Below the pieces are notes generated by a model. That model was not told where the DNA came from and ran no database searches. It saw nothing but the letters and a program-made list of their open reading frames with translations. DNA of 5,144 nucleotides from Pseudomonadota bacterium. Lineage in GTDB: Bacteria; Myxococcota_A; Polyangia; Haliangiales; Haliangiaceae. A program made the translations under genes and the position numbers. Position 1 is the first letter of the stretch. Each line of letters starts with the position of its first letter. Below are positions 1-5,144 of the stretch, piece after piece. Location of the stretch: assembly GCA_023386455.1 (NCBI GenBank), contig JAEWJO010000331.1, forward strand, positions 1 to 5,144. Reading direction: 5' to 3'.

Positions 1-116
1 GCAACACCTCGCTCCGGCGTCGCGCGCATCGCGCCCGGCACAAGCGGAGGCGTCGGCGCTGCAACACCACGCTCCCGCGTTGCACGCATCGCGCCCGGCG
101 CGGCGGGAGGCTTCCA
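1..116 (-). repeat. In-frame 20-residue tandem repeat at the edge of the kinase tail
   Basis: The stretches starting at bases 1 and 61 are near-identical with a period of exactly 60 nt. They encode PGAMRAT-(R/P)-ERGV, preceded by PPAA in one copy and PPLV in the other. The array reaches the left edge, so more copies may lie outside. The segment is basic and proline-rich. Confidence 0.8.
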
Positions 117-2105
117 CCCGGCCGCCGACGACGGTGACGCGGCAGGCTCCGATGCGGCACGTGGCTTCGGCTCGGTGCCGGGCCTGGTGATCGACGGGAT
201 GGCCGCCTTCGGAATCGGCGTCGGATCGGTCTTCGCGCCCTTCTTCGCCGCGATCGCGAGCGGATCGACCGCCGGCTTCGCCGAAGCTGCCGTCTTGCGC
301 GCGGGCGTGCTCGTCGCCGTCGGGATCGGTGTCGGGTCGGTCTTCGCGCCCTTCTTTGCCGCGACCGCGATCGGGTCCGCGGCAGGCTTGGTCGAAGGCG
401 ATCTGGATGGCTGCTTCTTGCGTGCGGGGATCGGGGGCGTCGGGGCGCCTGACTTCGTCGCGGGGCTCGGCGCCGCTGCGATCGGTGGCGACGCCGGCGC
501 GTCGGCCTTCGTCGCACCGGGCGCCGTGATCGGTCGCTCGCTGCCGCGCGCGATCTGCGACGGGACCGGCAGGTCCGAGGCGAGGTCGGGACGGCTCGCC
601 TCGCCCCAGCCATCGTCGACGTCGATCGCCGCAGGAACGGCAGAGGCGGGCGCAGGCGCGACACCGGGGAGGCCGGTCGTCGTGGTCTCGGTGGGCTTCG
701 GCGTCGACGCCTGCAGGCCGGCGGCCTGCGTCGCGACCGGAATCTGCACCGTGATCGGCTTGCGGCGCTGCGCCGGCGCGACCGGGGCAGGGGCGACGTC
801 CGGCTTGCGCACGCCCTTCGACTTGTCCGCGCCGGCGGCCGGCATCGGCATCAGTGGAATCTGTCGCGTGATCGGCTTGGGCTTCGCGATCGGCGCGACG
901 CCGGGCAGCGGCCGCTTGCCGGGCGCATCGGTCGAGGCGTCGGGCTTCGCGCTCGGTGCGTCGCCGGCGGTGTCGATCGGTAGCTCGGAGGCCGCGCGTG
1001 TCCGCGCCTTCATGATCGGCGAGCTGCGCCGATCGAAGCGCTCGGGTACCGCCATCGCGTCGACCGCGGCCTGCGGTGCCTGCGCGAGGCCGCTCGCGGA
1101 GCCGTCGAAGTCGACGGTCAGCTCGATCTCGTCGTCGGCATCGTCGACGAGCCACGGCTCGGGCTTCTCGCCGAACATCTGCTTCATGTACGACGCGAGC
1201 TGGCTCGTCGACGTGCGCAGGCCCTGCATCGATGCGAAGTCCTCGAGCGCCTCGCGCATCTCGTCGGCGCTCTGGAATCGATCCTCGGCGCGCTGCGCGA
1301 GCGACTTCAGGATGATCGCCTCGAGCGAGCTCGGCAGGTCGGGGCGATGCGTGCGCGGCGGCGGCACCTTGCCCGAGACGATCGAGCTCATCGTCAGGAA
1401 GTCGTTCGCGGCCTTGAACAGACGGCGCGTCGTGACGAGCTCGTAGAGCACGATGCCGAGCGCGAAGACATCGCTGCGGCGATCGACCTCGGCGCCGCCG
1501 CACTGCTCGGGCGACATGTACGAGGCCTTGCCCTTCAGCGTGCCCGCTTGCGTCTCGATCGTCGAGCGCGCGATCGCCTTCGCGATGCCGAAGTCGACGA
1601 CCTTGATGTTGCCGTCGTAGCCGACGAGGATGTTCGCGGGCGTGACGTCGCGATGGACGATGCCGAGCGGCTTGCGATCGGGTCCGCGCTGCTCGTGGGC
1701 GTGGTGGAGCGCGACGGCGGCCGCCGAGATGATCGTGACGACGTGCTGCAGCGGCAGCTTCGCCTTGTGGCGCGCGAGCTCCTGCAGCACGCGGCGCAGG
1801 TCCTCGCCGTGCACGTACTCCATCGCGAAGAAGTACTCGTCGCCCTCCTGACCGATGTCGTGGACCTGGACGATGTTCGCGTGGTGCAGCTGCGCCGCGA
1901 GCCGCGCCTCGTTGAGGAACATCTGCACGAACTCGCGGTCCTGCGCCTGACCGGGACGGATGCGCTTGATGACGACGTGACGCTGAAAGCCCTCGATGCC
2001 CGCGACGCGCGCGAGCAATACCTCCGCCATCCCGCCGCTCGCCAAGTGCTTGACGAGTTGATAGCGGCCGAGCTGCTTTCCCGCAGCAGATGCAGCTGTC
2101 CCCAC
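1..2105 (-). CDS. Hanks-type Ser/Thr protein kinase, C-terminus beyond the left edge
   Basis: This is a cytosolic-looking protein kinase that would transfer phosphate from ATP to Ser/Thr of unknown partners. At least 701 residues lie in the window and the frame is still open at base 1. The kinase domain covers about residues 15-285. It shows a glycine loop LASGGMAEV (21-29), ATP lysine K47 in VVIKRI, helix-C E66, catalytic loop HRDVTPANIL (151-160), DFG 171-173 and SYMSPEQ (195-201) before the activation-segment end. The HRD, DFG and lysine residues are all present, so it should be active. An acidic patch (about 312-335) follows, then some 370 residues rich in Pro, Ala, Lys and Thr with internal repeats. 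No transmembrane helix, PASTA or other sensor domain is seen up to the edge. The start is GTG at 2105, nine codons before GKQLGRY. A GGAG lies only one base upstream, which is unusually close; an in-frame TTG at 2144 is the alternative. It lies downstream of rpsI on the same strand, behind a terminator-like hairpin. The architecture resembles myxobacterial kinases (family knowledge). Confidence 0.96.
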   Translation of the reverse strand, partial: MGTAASAAGKQLGRYQLVKHLASGGMAEVLLARVAGIEGFQRHVVIKRIRPGQAQDREFVQMFLNEARLAAQLHHANIVQVHDIGQEGDEYFFAMEYVHGEDLRRVLQELARHKAKLPLQHVVTIISAAAVALHHAHEQRGPDRKPLGIVHRDVTPANILVGYDGNIKVVDFGIAKAIARSTIETQAGTLKGKASYMSPEQCGGAEVDRRSDVFALGIVLYELVTTRRLFKAANDFLTMSSIVSGKVPPPRTHRPDLPSSLEAIILKSLAQRAEDRFQSADEMREALEDFASMQGLRTSTSQLASYMKQMFGEKPEPWLVDDADDEIELTVDFDGSASGLAQAPQAAVDAMAVPERFDRRSSPIMKARTRAASELPIDTAGDAPSAKPDASTDAPGKRPLPGVAPIAKPKPITRQIPLMPMPAAGADKSKGVRKPDVAPAPVAPAQRRKPITVQIPVATQAAGLQASTPKPTETTTTGLPGVAPAPASAVPAAIDVDDGWGEASRPDLASDLPVPSQIARGSERPITAPGATKADAPASPPIAAAPSPATKSGAPTPPIPARKKQPSRSPSTKPAADPIAVAAKKGAKTDPTPIPTATSTPARKTAASAKPAVDPLAIAAKKGAKTDPTPIPKAAIPSITRPGTEPKPRAASEPAASPSSAAGWKPPAAPGAMRATRERGVAAPTPPLVPGAMRATPERGV
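210..389 (-). repeat. In-frame 23-residue repeat pair in the kinase tail (period 111 nt)
   Basis: Two copies, at 321-389 and 210-278 (kinase residues about 573-595 and 610-632), share the core AAKKGAKTDPTPIP exactly and differ at only three of 23 positions (A/V, I/L, V/I). The DNA copies differ by several substitutions that are mostly silent or conservative. This suggests an older duplication kept at protein level. The spacing is exactly 37 codons. Confidence 0.85.
738..878 (-). repeat. Repeated KPIT-x-QIP motif in the kinase tail
   Basis: KPITRQIP (855-878, residues 410-417) and KPITVQIP (738-761, residues 449-456) are 39 codons apart. They are short conserved islands in low-complexity sequence. 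A related LPGVAP motif also occurs twice nearby (before the first and after the second). They could be docking motifs or phosphosites; this is inference. Confidence 0.65.
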
Positions 2106-2139
2106 GCTCCTACCAGCGTGACGCGTGGGCGGTCCGCCC
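2101..2139 (-). promoter_or_regulatory. Nested inverted repeats over the kinase start codon
   Basis: CACGCT (2103-2108) pairs with AGCGTG (2115-2120), and CCCACGC (2101-2107) can instead pair with GCGTGGG (2123-2129). A perfect palindrome, GGGCGG-T-CCGCCC (2127-2139), lies just upstream. In the mRNA, either hairpin of the first pair would put the GTG start in a stem, with the GGAG in the first stem and loop or in the second loop. It could be a translational control structure or a DNA-binding site, or it may mean the start is wrongly placed. Confidence 0.4.
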
Positions 2140-2210
2140 GTCAAGCATCGCCCGGGGATGCCCGATGAAGCCTGGTGGCAGCGCCAATGTAGGTGTTGGT
2201 GCCGCGCGCC

Positions 2211-2251
2211 GAAAACGACGAAGACCCCCGTCGATGACGTCGACGAGGGTC
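2211..2251 (-). terminator. Rho-independent-type terminator after rpsI
   Basis: On the minus strand, GACCCTCGTCGA pairs with TCGACGGGGGTC around a 5-nt loop (2223-2251): 12 base pairs with one G-U. A T-rich stretch TTCGTCGTTTT follows (2212-2222). It begins 36 nt after the rpsI stop and separates the ribosomal operon from the kinase. The T tract is interrupted, so some read-through into the kinase is possible. Confidence 0.7.
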
Positions 2252-2286
2252 CTGGCGGTGCGCTTATGAAAGCGCGGTCGCGGCGA

Positions 2287-2682
2287 CTAGCGCTTGCTGA
2301 ACTGGAAGCGAGCGCGGGCGGCCTTCTGGCCGTACTTCTTGCGCTCCTTCTTGCGCGGGTCACGCGTGACGTAACCGGCGGCCTTGAGCTTCGGACGCAG
2401 ATCGCTGTCCGTCTTCATGAGCGCGCGCGTGATGCCGTGGCGGATGGCACCCGCCTGCGAGGCGATACCGCCGCCGACGACCGTCGCGTGGACGTCGTAC
2501 TTGTCGAGCAGGGCGACCTCTTCGAGCGCCTGGCGGATGACCATGCGGGCGGTCGGGCGCGAGAAGTAGTCCTCGTCGCTGCGCGCGTTGATCGTGAACT
2601 TGCCGTCACCGGCGGTGAGCCACACGCGAGCAATGGCGGTCTTGCGGCGGCCGGTGGCGTACGTCTTCGTCGTCTGCGTCAT
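2287..2682 (-). CDS. rpsI: 30S ribosomal protein S9
   Basis: S9 is a 30S subunit protein that sits in the head and sends its basic C-terminal tail toward the P-site tRNA. The product is 131 residues, the usual bacterial length. Family hallmarks seen are TGRRKTAIARV (10-20), GGGIASQAGAIRHGITRAL (70-88) and the terminal RDPRKKERKKYG...FQFSKR (107-131), which ends on the conserved SKR. The ATG at 2682 was chosen because the family homology begins right after it. The frame stays open upstream through rplM to another ATG at 2820, but that extension is just a shadow of rplM. An AAGGT about ten bases upstream is a modest ribosome-binding site. The gene follows rplM by 17 nt and is surely co-transcribed with it, the widespread L13-S9 operon. 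It ends in TAG. Confidence 0.98.
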   Translation of the reverse strand: MTQTTKTYATGRRKTAIARVWLTAGDGKFTINARSDEDYFSRPTARMVIRQALEEVALLDKYDVHATVVGGGIASQAGAIRHGITRALMKTDSDLRPKLKAAGYVTRDPRKKERKKYGQKAARARFQFSKR

Positions 2683-2699
2683 GTCGTCGGTACCTTGAC

Positions 2700-3149
2700 C
2701 TAGTTCTTGATCTCGAGAACGCGGGGCTGCTGCGCCGTGTGCTCGTGCTCGGCGCCCTTGTAGATCTTGAGCTTCTTGATGATGCGGCGGCCGAGCGGGC
2801 CCTTTGGCATCATGCCCCACACGGCCTCGCGAATCGCGCGCTCGGGGTCATCCTTGAGGACGTCCTTCGCGAGACGCGTCTTGATTCCGCCGGGGAACAG
2901 CGTGTGGTGGATGTACAGCTTCTTGTCGGCCTTGGTGCCGGTGAGCCGGACGCTACCCGCGTTGAGCACGATCACGAAGTCGCCCATGTCGACGTTCGGG
3001 GTGTACGTGGCCTTGTGCTTGCCACGGAGGACCATCGCGATCCGGGACGCGAGCCGACCGAGCGTCTGACCAGTCGCATCGACCACGTACCACTCGCGCT
3101 GCGCCTCGCCAGCCTCTTTGGTGAGCCAGAAGCTCTTTTGCGTCATCAT
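2700..3149 (-). CDS. rplM: 50S ribosomal protein L13
   Basis: L13 is an early-assembling 50S protein that binds 23S rRNA. The product is 149 residues (E. coli L13 has 142). Recognisable blocks are WYVVDATGQTLGRLAS (20-35), LRGKHKATYTPNVDMGDFVI (41-60), the HHT of LYIHHTLFPGGIK (78-90), VWGMMPKGPLGR (110-121) and HTAQQPRVLEI (137-147). Two adjacent ATG codons (3149 and 3146) are possible starts; I chose the outer one. The farther in-frame ATG at 3206 lies upstream of the -10 element and would add unrelated sequence. No ideal Shine-Dalgarno is present; AGGACGG lies about ten bases upstream. It is the first gene of the rplM-rpsI operon and is divergent from nadK. Confidence 0.98.
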   Translation of the reverse strand: MMTQKSFWLTKEAGEAQREWYVVDATGQTLGRLASRIAMVLRGKHKATYTPNVDMGDFVIVLNAGSVRLTGTKADKKLYIHHTLFPGGIKTRLAKDVLKDDPERAIREAVWGMMPKGPLGRRIIKKLKIYKGAEHEHTAQQPRVLEIKN

Positions 3150-3177
3150 TTTGCAGTGCCGTCCTAAAGGAGCGGAT

Positions 3178-3206
3178 CGTCTACAAGGTTGCGAAAGGCC
3201 TGTCAA
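3178..3206 (-). promoter_or_regulatory. Sigma-70-type promoter of rplM-rpsI
   Basis: On the minus strand a perfect -35 TTGACA (3201-3206) is followed by a 17-nt spacer and TAGACG (3178-3183), a partial -10 that keeps TA-A. A start near 3171 would give a leader of about 20 nt before the rplM ATG. A strong -35 with a weak -10 fits housekeeping promoters in GC-rich bacteria. Confidence 0.7.
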
Positions 3207-3292
3207 GACACCGTTGCTCCCCGGCCTGTCTCCGGCACGCCGCTCGCGGTCGATATCGCGAAGAACGATGACCTGCTTGTTCGTTCAGTGTC

Positions 3293-4186
3293 ATGGTTCT
3301 GTGGTACCACCAACTCGTGCGCGTCGGGTTCATTCTGAAGCCAGACAAGACCGAAGCTGGGGTCCTGCTCGAAGAGCTCGTCCCATGGTTGCGAGATCAG
3401 GGACATATCCCGGTCGTCCCCACGGAGGATCAGATCGCTCCGGCCGGGACCGAGATCGTCCCGGAGGAGAGGCTCGGCGACGTGGTCGATCTCGCCGTGG
3501 TGCTCGGCGGCGATGGCACGATGTTGCGCGCGTCGCGGCTGGTCGCCGATCAGGGAAAGCCTGTTCTGGGGATCAACCTCGGCCAGCTCGGCTTCCTCGC
3601 GATGTTCGCGCCGGCCGAGGCCAAGACGGCCCTGACCGCCGCGCTCGCCGACAAGCTGCCCCGGACCGAGCGGATGCGGCTGCAGGTCACGTTCTGGCGC
3701 GCCGGCACCGAGCCGGTGGTCCGGTTCGCCCTGAACGACTCCGTGCTCCACCAGGGCGCGATGGCGCGCCTGATCGAGGTCAACGCCTACTGCGACGGCC
3801 AGCTGATCGCGGCATATCGCGCCGACGGCCTCATCATCGCCACGCCGACCGGCTCGACTGCTTACAACATGGCCGCCGGCGGCCCGATCCTCACGCCGGG
3901 CCTCGCCGCGATGACGCTGACGCCGATCTGCGCCCACGCGCTGACCAACCGGCCGCTCGCCGTCGCCGCGAGCTCGGTGATCCGGCTCGAGCTGGGCGCC
4001 GACGCGCGCGGGGTGATCCTGACCGTCGACGGTCAGTGGGCGCACTCGTTCCTGCCCGGCGATCGCGTCGAGATGACCGCTGCCAAGCGGCCGCTCGTGA
4101 TGTTCACGTCGCAGCAGAGCTTCTTCGATGTCATGCGCGACAAGCTGCACTGGGGTGTGCGGCTCGATAGAGGAGCAAAGGGATAA
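3293..4186 (+). CDS. nadK: NAD kinase (ATP-NAD kinase)
   Basis: The enzyme phosphorylates NAD+ with ATP to give NADP+, the only de novo source of NADP(H), in the cytosol. The 297-residue product has the expected length (E. coli about 292). Motifs in order are GGDGTML with catalytic D74 (72-78), GINLGQLGFLA (93-103), the N-D pair N148-D149 in ALNDSVLHQG, ADGLIIATPTGSTAYNMAAGGPI (177-199) with the conserved PTGSTAY at 185-191, and a C-terminal beta-sandwich ending in a KLHWG motif. The ND pair replaces the NE of E. coli NadK, a conservative change. An in-frame stop lies 24 nt upstream of the ATG at 3293. No clear Shine-Dalgarno precedes this ATG; a GTG at 3317, just before the RVGFILKP strand, is the alternative start. 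It is divergent from rplM, with 143 nt between, and is followed after 5 nt by a small ORF. No clear promoter was seen for it. Confidence 0.97.
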   Translation: MVLWYHQLVRVGFILKPDKTEAGVLLEELVPWLRDQGHIPVVPTEDQIAPAGTEIVPEERLGDVVDLAVVLGGDGTMLRASRLVADQGKPVLGINLGQLGFLAMFAPAEAKTALTAALADKLPRTERMRLQVTFWRAGTEPVVRFALNDSVLHQGAMARLIEVNAYCDGQLIAAYRADGLIIATPTGSTAYNMAAGGPILTPGLAAMTLTPICAHALTNRPLAVAASSVIRLELGADARGVILTVDGQWAHSFLPGDRVEMTAAKRPLVMFTSQQSFFDVMRDKLHWGVRLDRGAKG

Positions 4187-4191
4187 CGACC

Positions 4192-4374
4192 ATGCGGTAC
4201 GCACTCATGAGCGAGCTCGAGGTCGACGGCGGCAAGCGCCGCTGCGCACCTCGTCCGGCGAACACGTCCGCACTGACGCGCGACCTCGCGCGCCGCACCG
4301 CGCCCGGGGAACCCCAGAGCGCCGCGAAGGGCCGCGAAGGCACCGACGAGGGTAACGGCACGATCCGCTGCTGA
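4192..4374 (+). CDS. Small hypothetical protein downstream of nadK
   Basis: I do not recognise this 60-residue product. It is basic and hydrophilic, with no membrane segment or signal peptide. It has two cysteines, one at residue 18 and one as the last residue (GTIRC-stop). Support for it being real: AAGGGA (4178-4183) sits eight bases before the ATG, the gap to the nadK stop is only 5 nt, and the third codon positions are almost all G or C. It could therefore be the second gene of a nadK operon. Against this, it is short and has no known family. An inner ATG at 4207 would shorten it by five residues but has no ribosome-binding site. It shares its reading frame with the ORF at 4573, with two stop codons between them, so a decayed longer gene cannot be excluded. 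Confidence 0.55.
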   Translation: MRYALMSELEVDGGKRRCAPRPANTSALTRDLARRTAPGEPQSAAKGREGTDEGNGTIRC

Positions 4375-4531
4375 GCCGGCGGGACTGCAGACACACGGAC
4401 ACGACGACAACGCGGCGAGCGATCGCCGCGCGGCAGAAGGCTGAACAGACCACGGACACGCGACGACTGCGACGGGATTCCGTCGCCGTGACGGGTGAGA
4501 TCCGCCCGCAACCACCGATCAGGAGACTTCG
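4375..4531 (+). repeat. Non-coding gap with two repeat-plus-hairpin units
   Basis: No convincing gene lies here. Two imperfect units of about 54-58 nt follow each other, from about 4377 and 4431. Each starts with CGGC and contains CACGGACACG (4394-4403 and 4451-4460) followed by a GACGAC run. Each then carries a perfect hairpin: CGCGGCGA-GCGA-TCGCCGCG (4411-4430, 8 bp, GNRA-type loop) and GCGACGG-GATT-CCGTCGC (4469-4486, 7 bp). Neither is followed by a T tract, so they are not standard terminators. Confidence 0.55.
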
Positions 4532-4575
4532 ATGTCGAGCTACGAGACCCGCGATCAGAGAGGACACGTTCGATG
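4516..4575 (+). promoter_or_regulatory. Duplicated translation-initiation region
   Basis: The two start sites at 4532 and 4573 are preceded by similar sequence: CGATCAGGAGACTTCG before the first ATG (from 4516), and CGATCAGAGAGGA with TTCG directly before the second ATG (from 4552). Both combine CGATCAG, a purine-rich ribosome-binding site and TTCGATG, which suggests one arose by local duplication. Confidence 0.5.
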
Positions 4576-4579
4576 CTGA
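4532..4579 (+). CDS. Possible 15-codon leader ORF
   Basis: The mini-ORF encodes MSSYETRDQRGHVRC and ends in TGA. An ideal AGGAG (4521-4525) lies six bases before its ATG, the best ribosome-binding site in this region. Its stop overlaps the next ORF by seven bases (ATGCTGA), and the next gene's ribosome-binding site lies inside it. This layout fits translational coupling or a leader peptide. Its ending, GHVRC-stop, resembles the GTIRC-stop of the ORF ending at 4374. The length is too short to judge coding bias; the assignment is tentative. Confidence 0.35.
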   Translation: MSSYETRDQRGHVRC

Positions 4580-5144
4580 CCGACCCGCGCGGGACAGCGC
4601 TCGCGACGTGCGACGCCGACGACGTCGCATCCGTCGGATCGATGCAGGTGCAGGTCGCGAGCCTCGTGGAGGCGTCCCGGCGAGCGCCGATGCATGCAGG
4701 TGTCACGACGTTCGTGCTTCCCGCGAACGACGAGGAGGTGCGGGCGAAGACGCACTGGCTCGCGACGAGCCCGAGCAACGACGACACGCGGGTACGTTCG
4801 CGCGCGACCGCGGCGAGCGCGAGCGACGAGGAGCGGCGGGCGCGCCGGCTCTGGCTCGCGGCGAGCCCGAGCAACGACGAGGAACATGTCTCGGCGTGGG
4901 ACTCCGTCGACGACGACGACGACTGGATGGACGCGTCCGAGCCGTGGCTCGGAGCCAACGGCGACACCTGGTCGGCCACACGCGTCGAGCCCGCGCGCGG
5001 CGACGTGTCGACGATCCCGAGCCTGCATGCGGCCAACGTCGCCGGCGACGCGTCGACGAGCGCGCACGCGGACACGGCGAGCGGGTCGACCGACGACGGA
5101 CCGGCGAGCTCGGACCCGGCGGCCGCGCGGCGACCGGCGAGGCG
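4573..5144 (+). CDS. Unrecognised acidic protein with duplicated WLA-SPSND segment, C-terminus beyond the right edge
   Basis: An open frame of at least 190 residues runs off the window; I recognise no family. GAGAGGA (4558-4564) sits eight bases before the ATG. Codon use is strongly G/C at third positions (GAC, GCG, GAG, AGC, CTC), as in the neighbouring genes. A GTG at 4495 in the same frame is a weaker start, since the codons between are poor and no ribosome-binding site precedes it. Residues 51-71 and 83-103 are copies of one 21-residue unit with the pattern DEE-x-RA...WLA-x-SPSND. They are followed by five aspartates (113-117) and an acidic Trp-rich stretch (W109, W118, W125, W133). The C-terminal part seen is Ala/Ser/Asp-rich and likely disordered. 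There are no membrane segments or signal peptide, and only one cysteine (residue 13). It could be a lineage-specific disordered protein or a repeat-bearing precursor peptide; there is no direct evidence for either. Confidence 0.65.
   Translation, partial: MLTDPRGTALATCDADDVASVGSMQVQVASLVEASRRAPMHAGVTTFVLPANDEEVRAKTHWLATSPSNDDTRVRSRATAASASDEERRARRLWLAASPSNDEEHVSAWDSVDDDDDWMDASEPWLGANGDTWSATRVEPARGDVSTIPSLHAANVAGDASTSAHADTASGSTDDGPASSDPAAARRPAR
4723..4881 (+). repeat. Direct repeat encoding the WLA-SPSND units (period 96 nt)
   Basis: The 63-nt copies at 4723-4785 and 4819-4881 are exactly 32 codons apart. They share CTCGCG and GAGCCCGAGCAACGACGA word for word. The shared residues (DEE, RA, WLA, SPSND) are kept while the intervening residues vary. 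Confidence 0.8.

Noticed and set aside
175..1446. Long plus-strand open frame of 423 codons opposite the kinase tail
   Set aside because: It is antisense to a well-supported kinase frame; its Gly/Ala/Ser-rich product is what the complement of a Pro/Ala/Lys-rich GC-biased tail gives.
3244..3261. Inverted repeat TCGCG...CGCGA around CGATATCG upstream of nadK
   Set aside because: The arms are short (5 bp) and common in GC-rich DNA, with no second copy in the window to support an operator.
3203..4204. Minus-strand open frame of 333 codons opposite nadK
   Set aside because: It is fully antisense to an unmistakable NAD kinase.
4372..4430. TGA after TGC followed by a hairpin, as in a selenocysteine site
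   Set aside because: The hairpin lies 36 nt downstream with a GCGA loop rather than a bacterial SECIS-like loop, the codons after TGA are not coding-like, and another in-frame TGA follows at 4489.
4411..4486. The two hairpins as intrinsic terminators
   Set aside because: Neither is followed by a run of T residues.
4375..4531. CRISPR-like array
   Set aside because: There are only two imperfect units, the repeat core is about 10 nt, and there is no constant spacer structure or cas gene.
4131..5075. Minus-strand open frame of 314 codons across the right part
   Set aside because: It runs into the end of nadK on the opposite strand, its product is Ser/Arg low complexity, and it shares wobble positions with the plus-strand ORF, which explains its openness. 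The plus-strand ORF has a clear ribosome-binding site.

Overview
High-GC bacterial DNA, most likely from a myxobacterium (Myxococcota). Supporting signs are the near-saturated G/C third codon positions, a Hanks-type kinase with the HRDVTPANIL catalytic loop and a very long Pro/Ala/Lys tail, and a TTGACA promoter in front of ribosomal genes. The assignment is an inference from style; no rRNA or other marker for precise placement is present.

Left part, all on the minus strand and read from right to left: rplM (ribosomal protein L13, 2700-3149) and rpsI (S9, 2287-2682) form the classic two-gene operon, with a 17-nt gap and a good promoter (3178-3206). A 12-bp terminator-like hairpin followed by a T-rich stretch (2211-2251) follows rpsI. 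Next, in the same direction, is a serine/threonine protein kinase (2105 to the left edge). Its N-terminal catalytic domain is complete; its repetitive, disordered-looking tail runs out of the window. Several in-frame repeats sit in that tail, and a small inverted repeat covers the kinase start codon.

Right part, plus strand: nadK (NAD kinase, 3293-4186) is divergent from rplM. Five bases after it comes a 60-codon ORF (4192-4374) with a good ribosome-binding site. A 157-nt non-coding gap follows, containing two similar units, each a short direct repeat plus a perfect tetraloop hairpin. Then comes a 15-codon mini-ORF (4532-4579) with a strong Shine-Dalgarno sequence. Its stop overlaps the start of an unrecognised acidic, Trp-containing ORF (4573 to the right edge) with a duplicated WLA-SPSND segment. 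The core genes are ordinary. The stretch from 4187 to the right edge is the only part I could not assign to known families, and it is the most interesting region: small ORFs, duplicated initiation signals and repeated hairpins within 1 kb.
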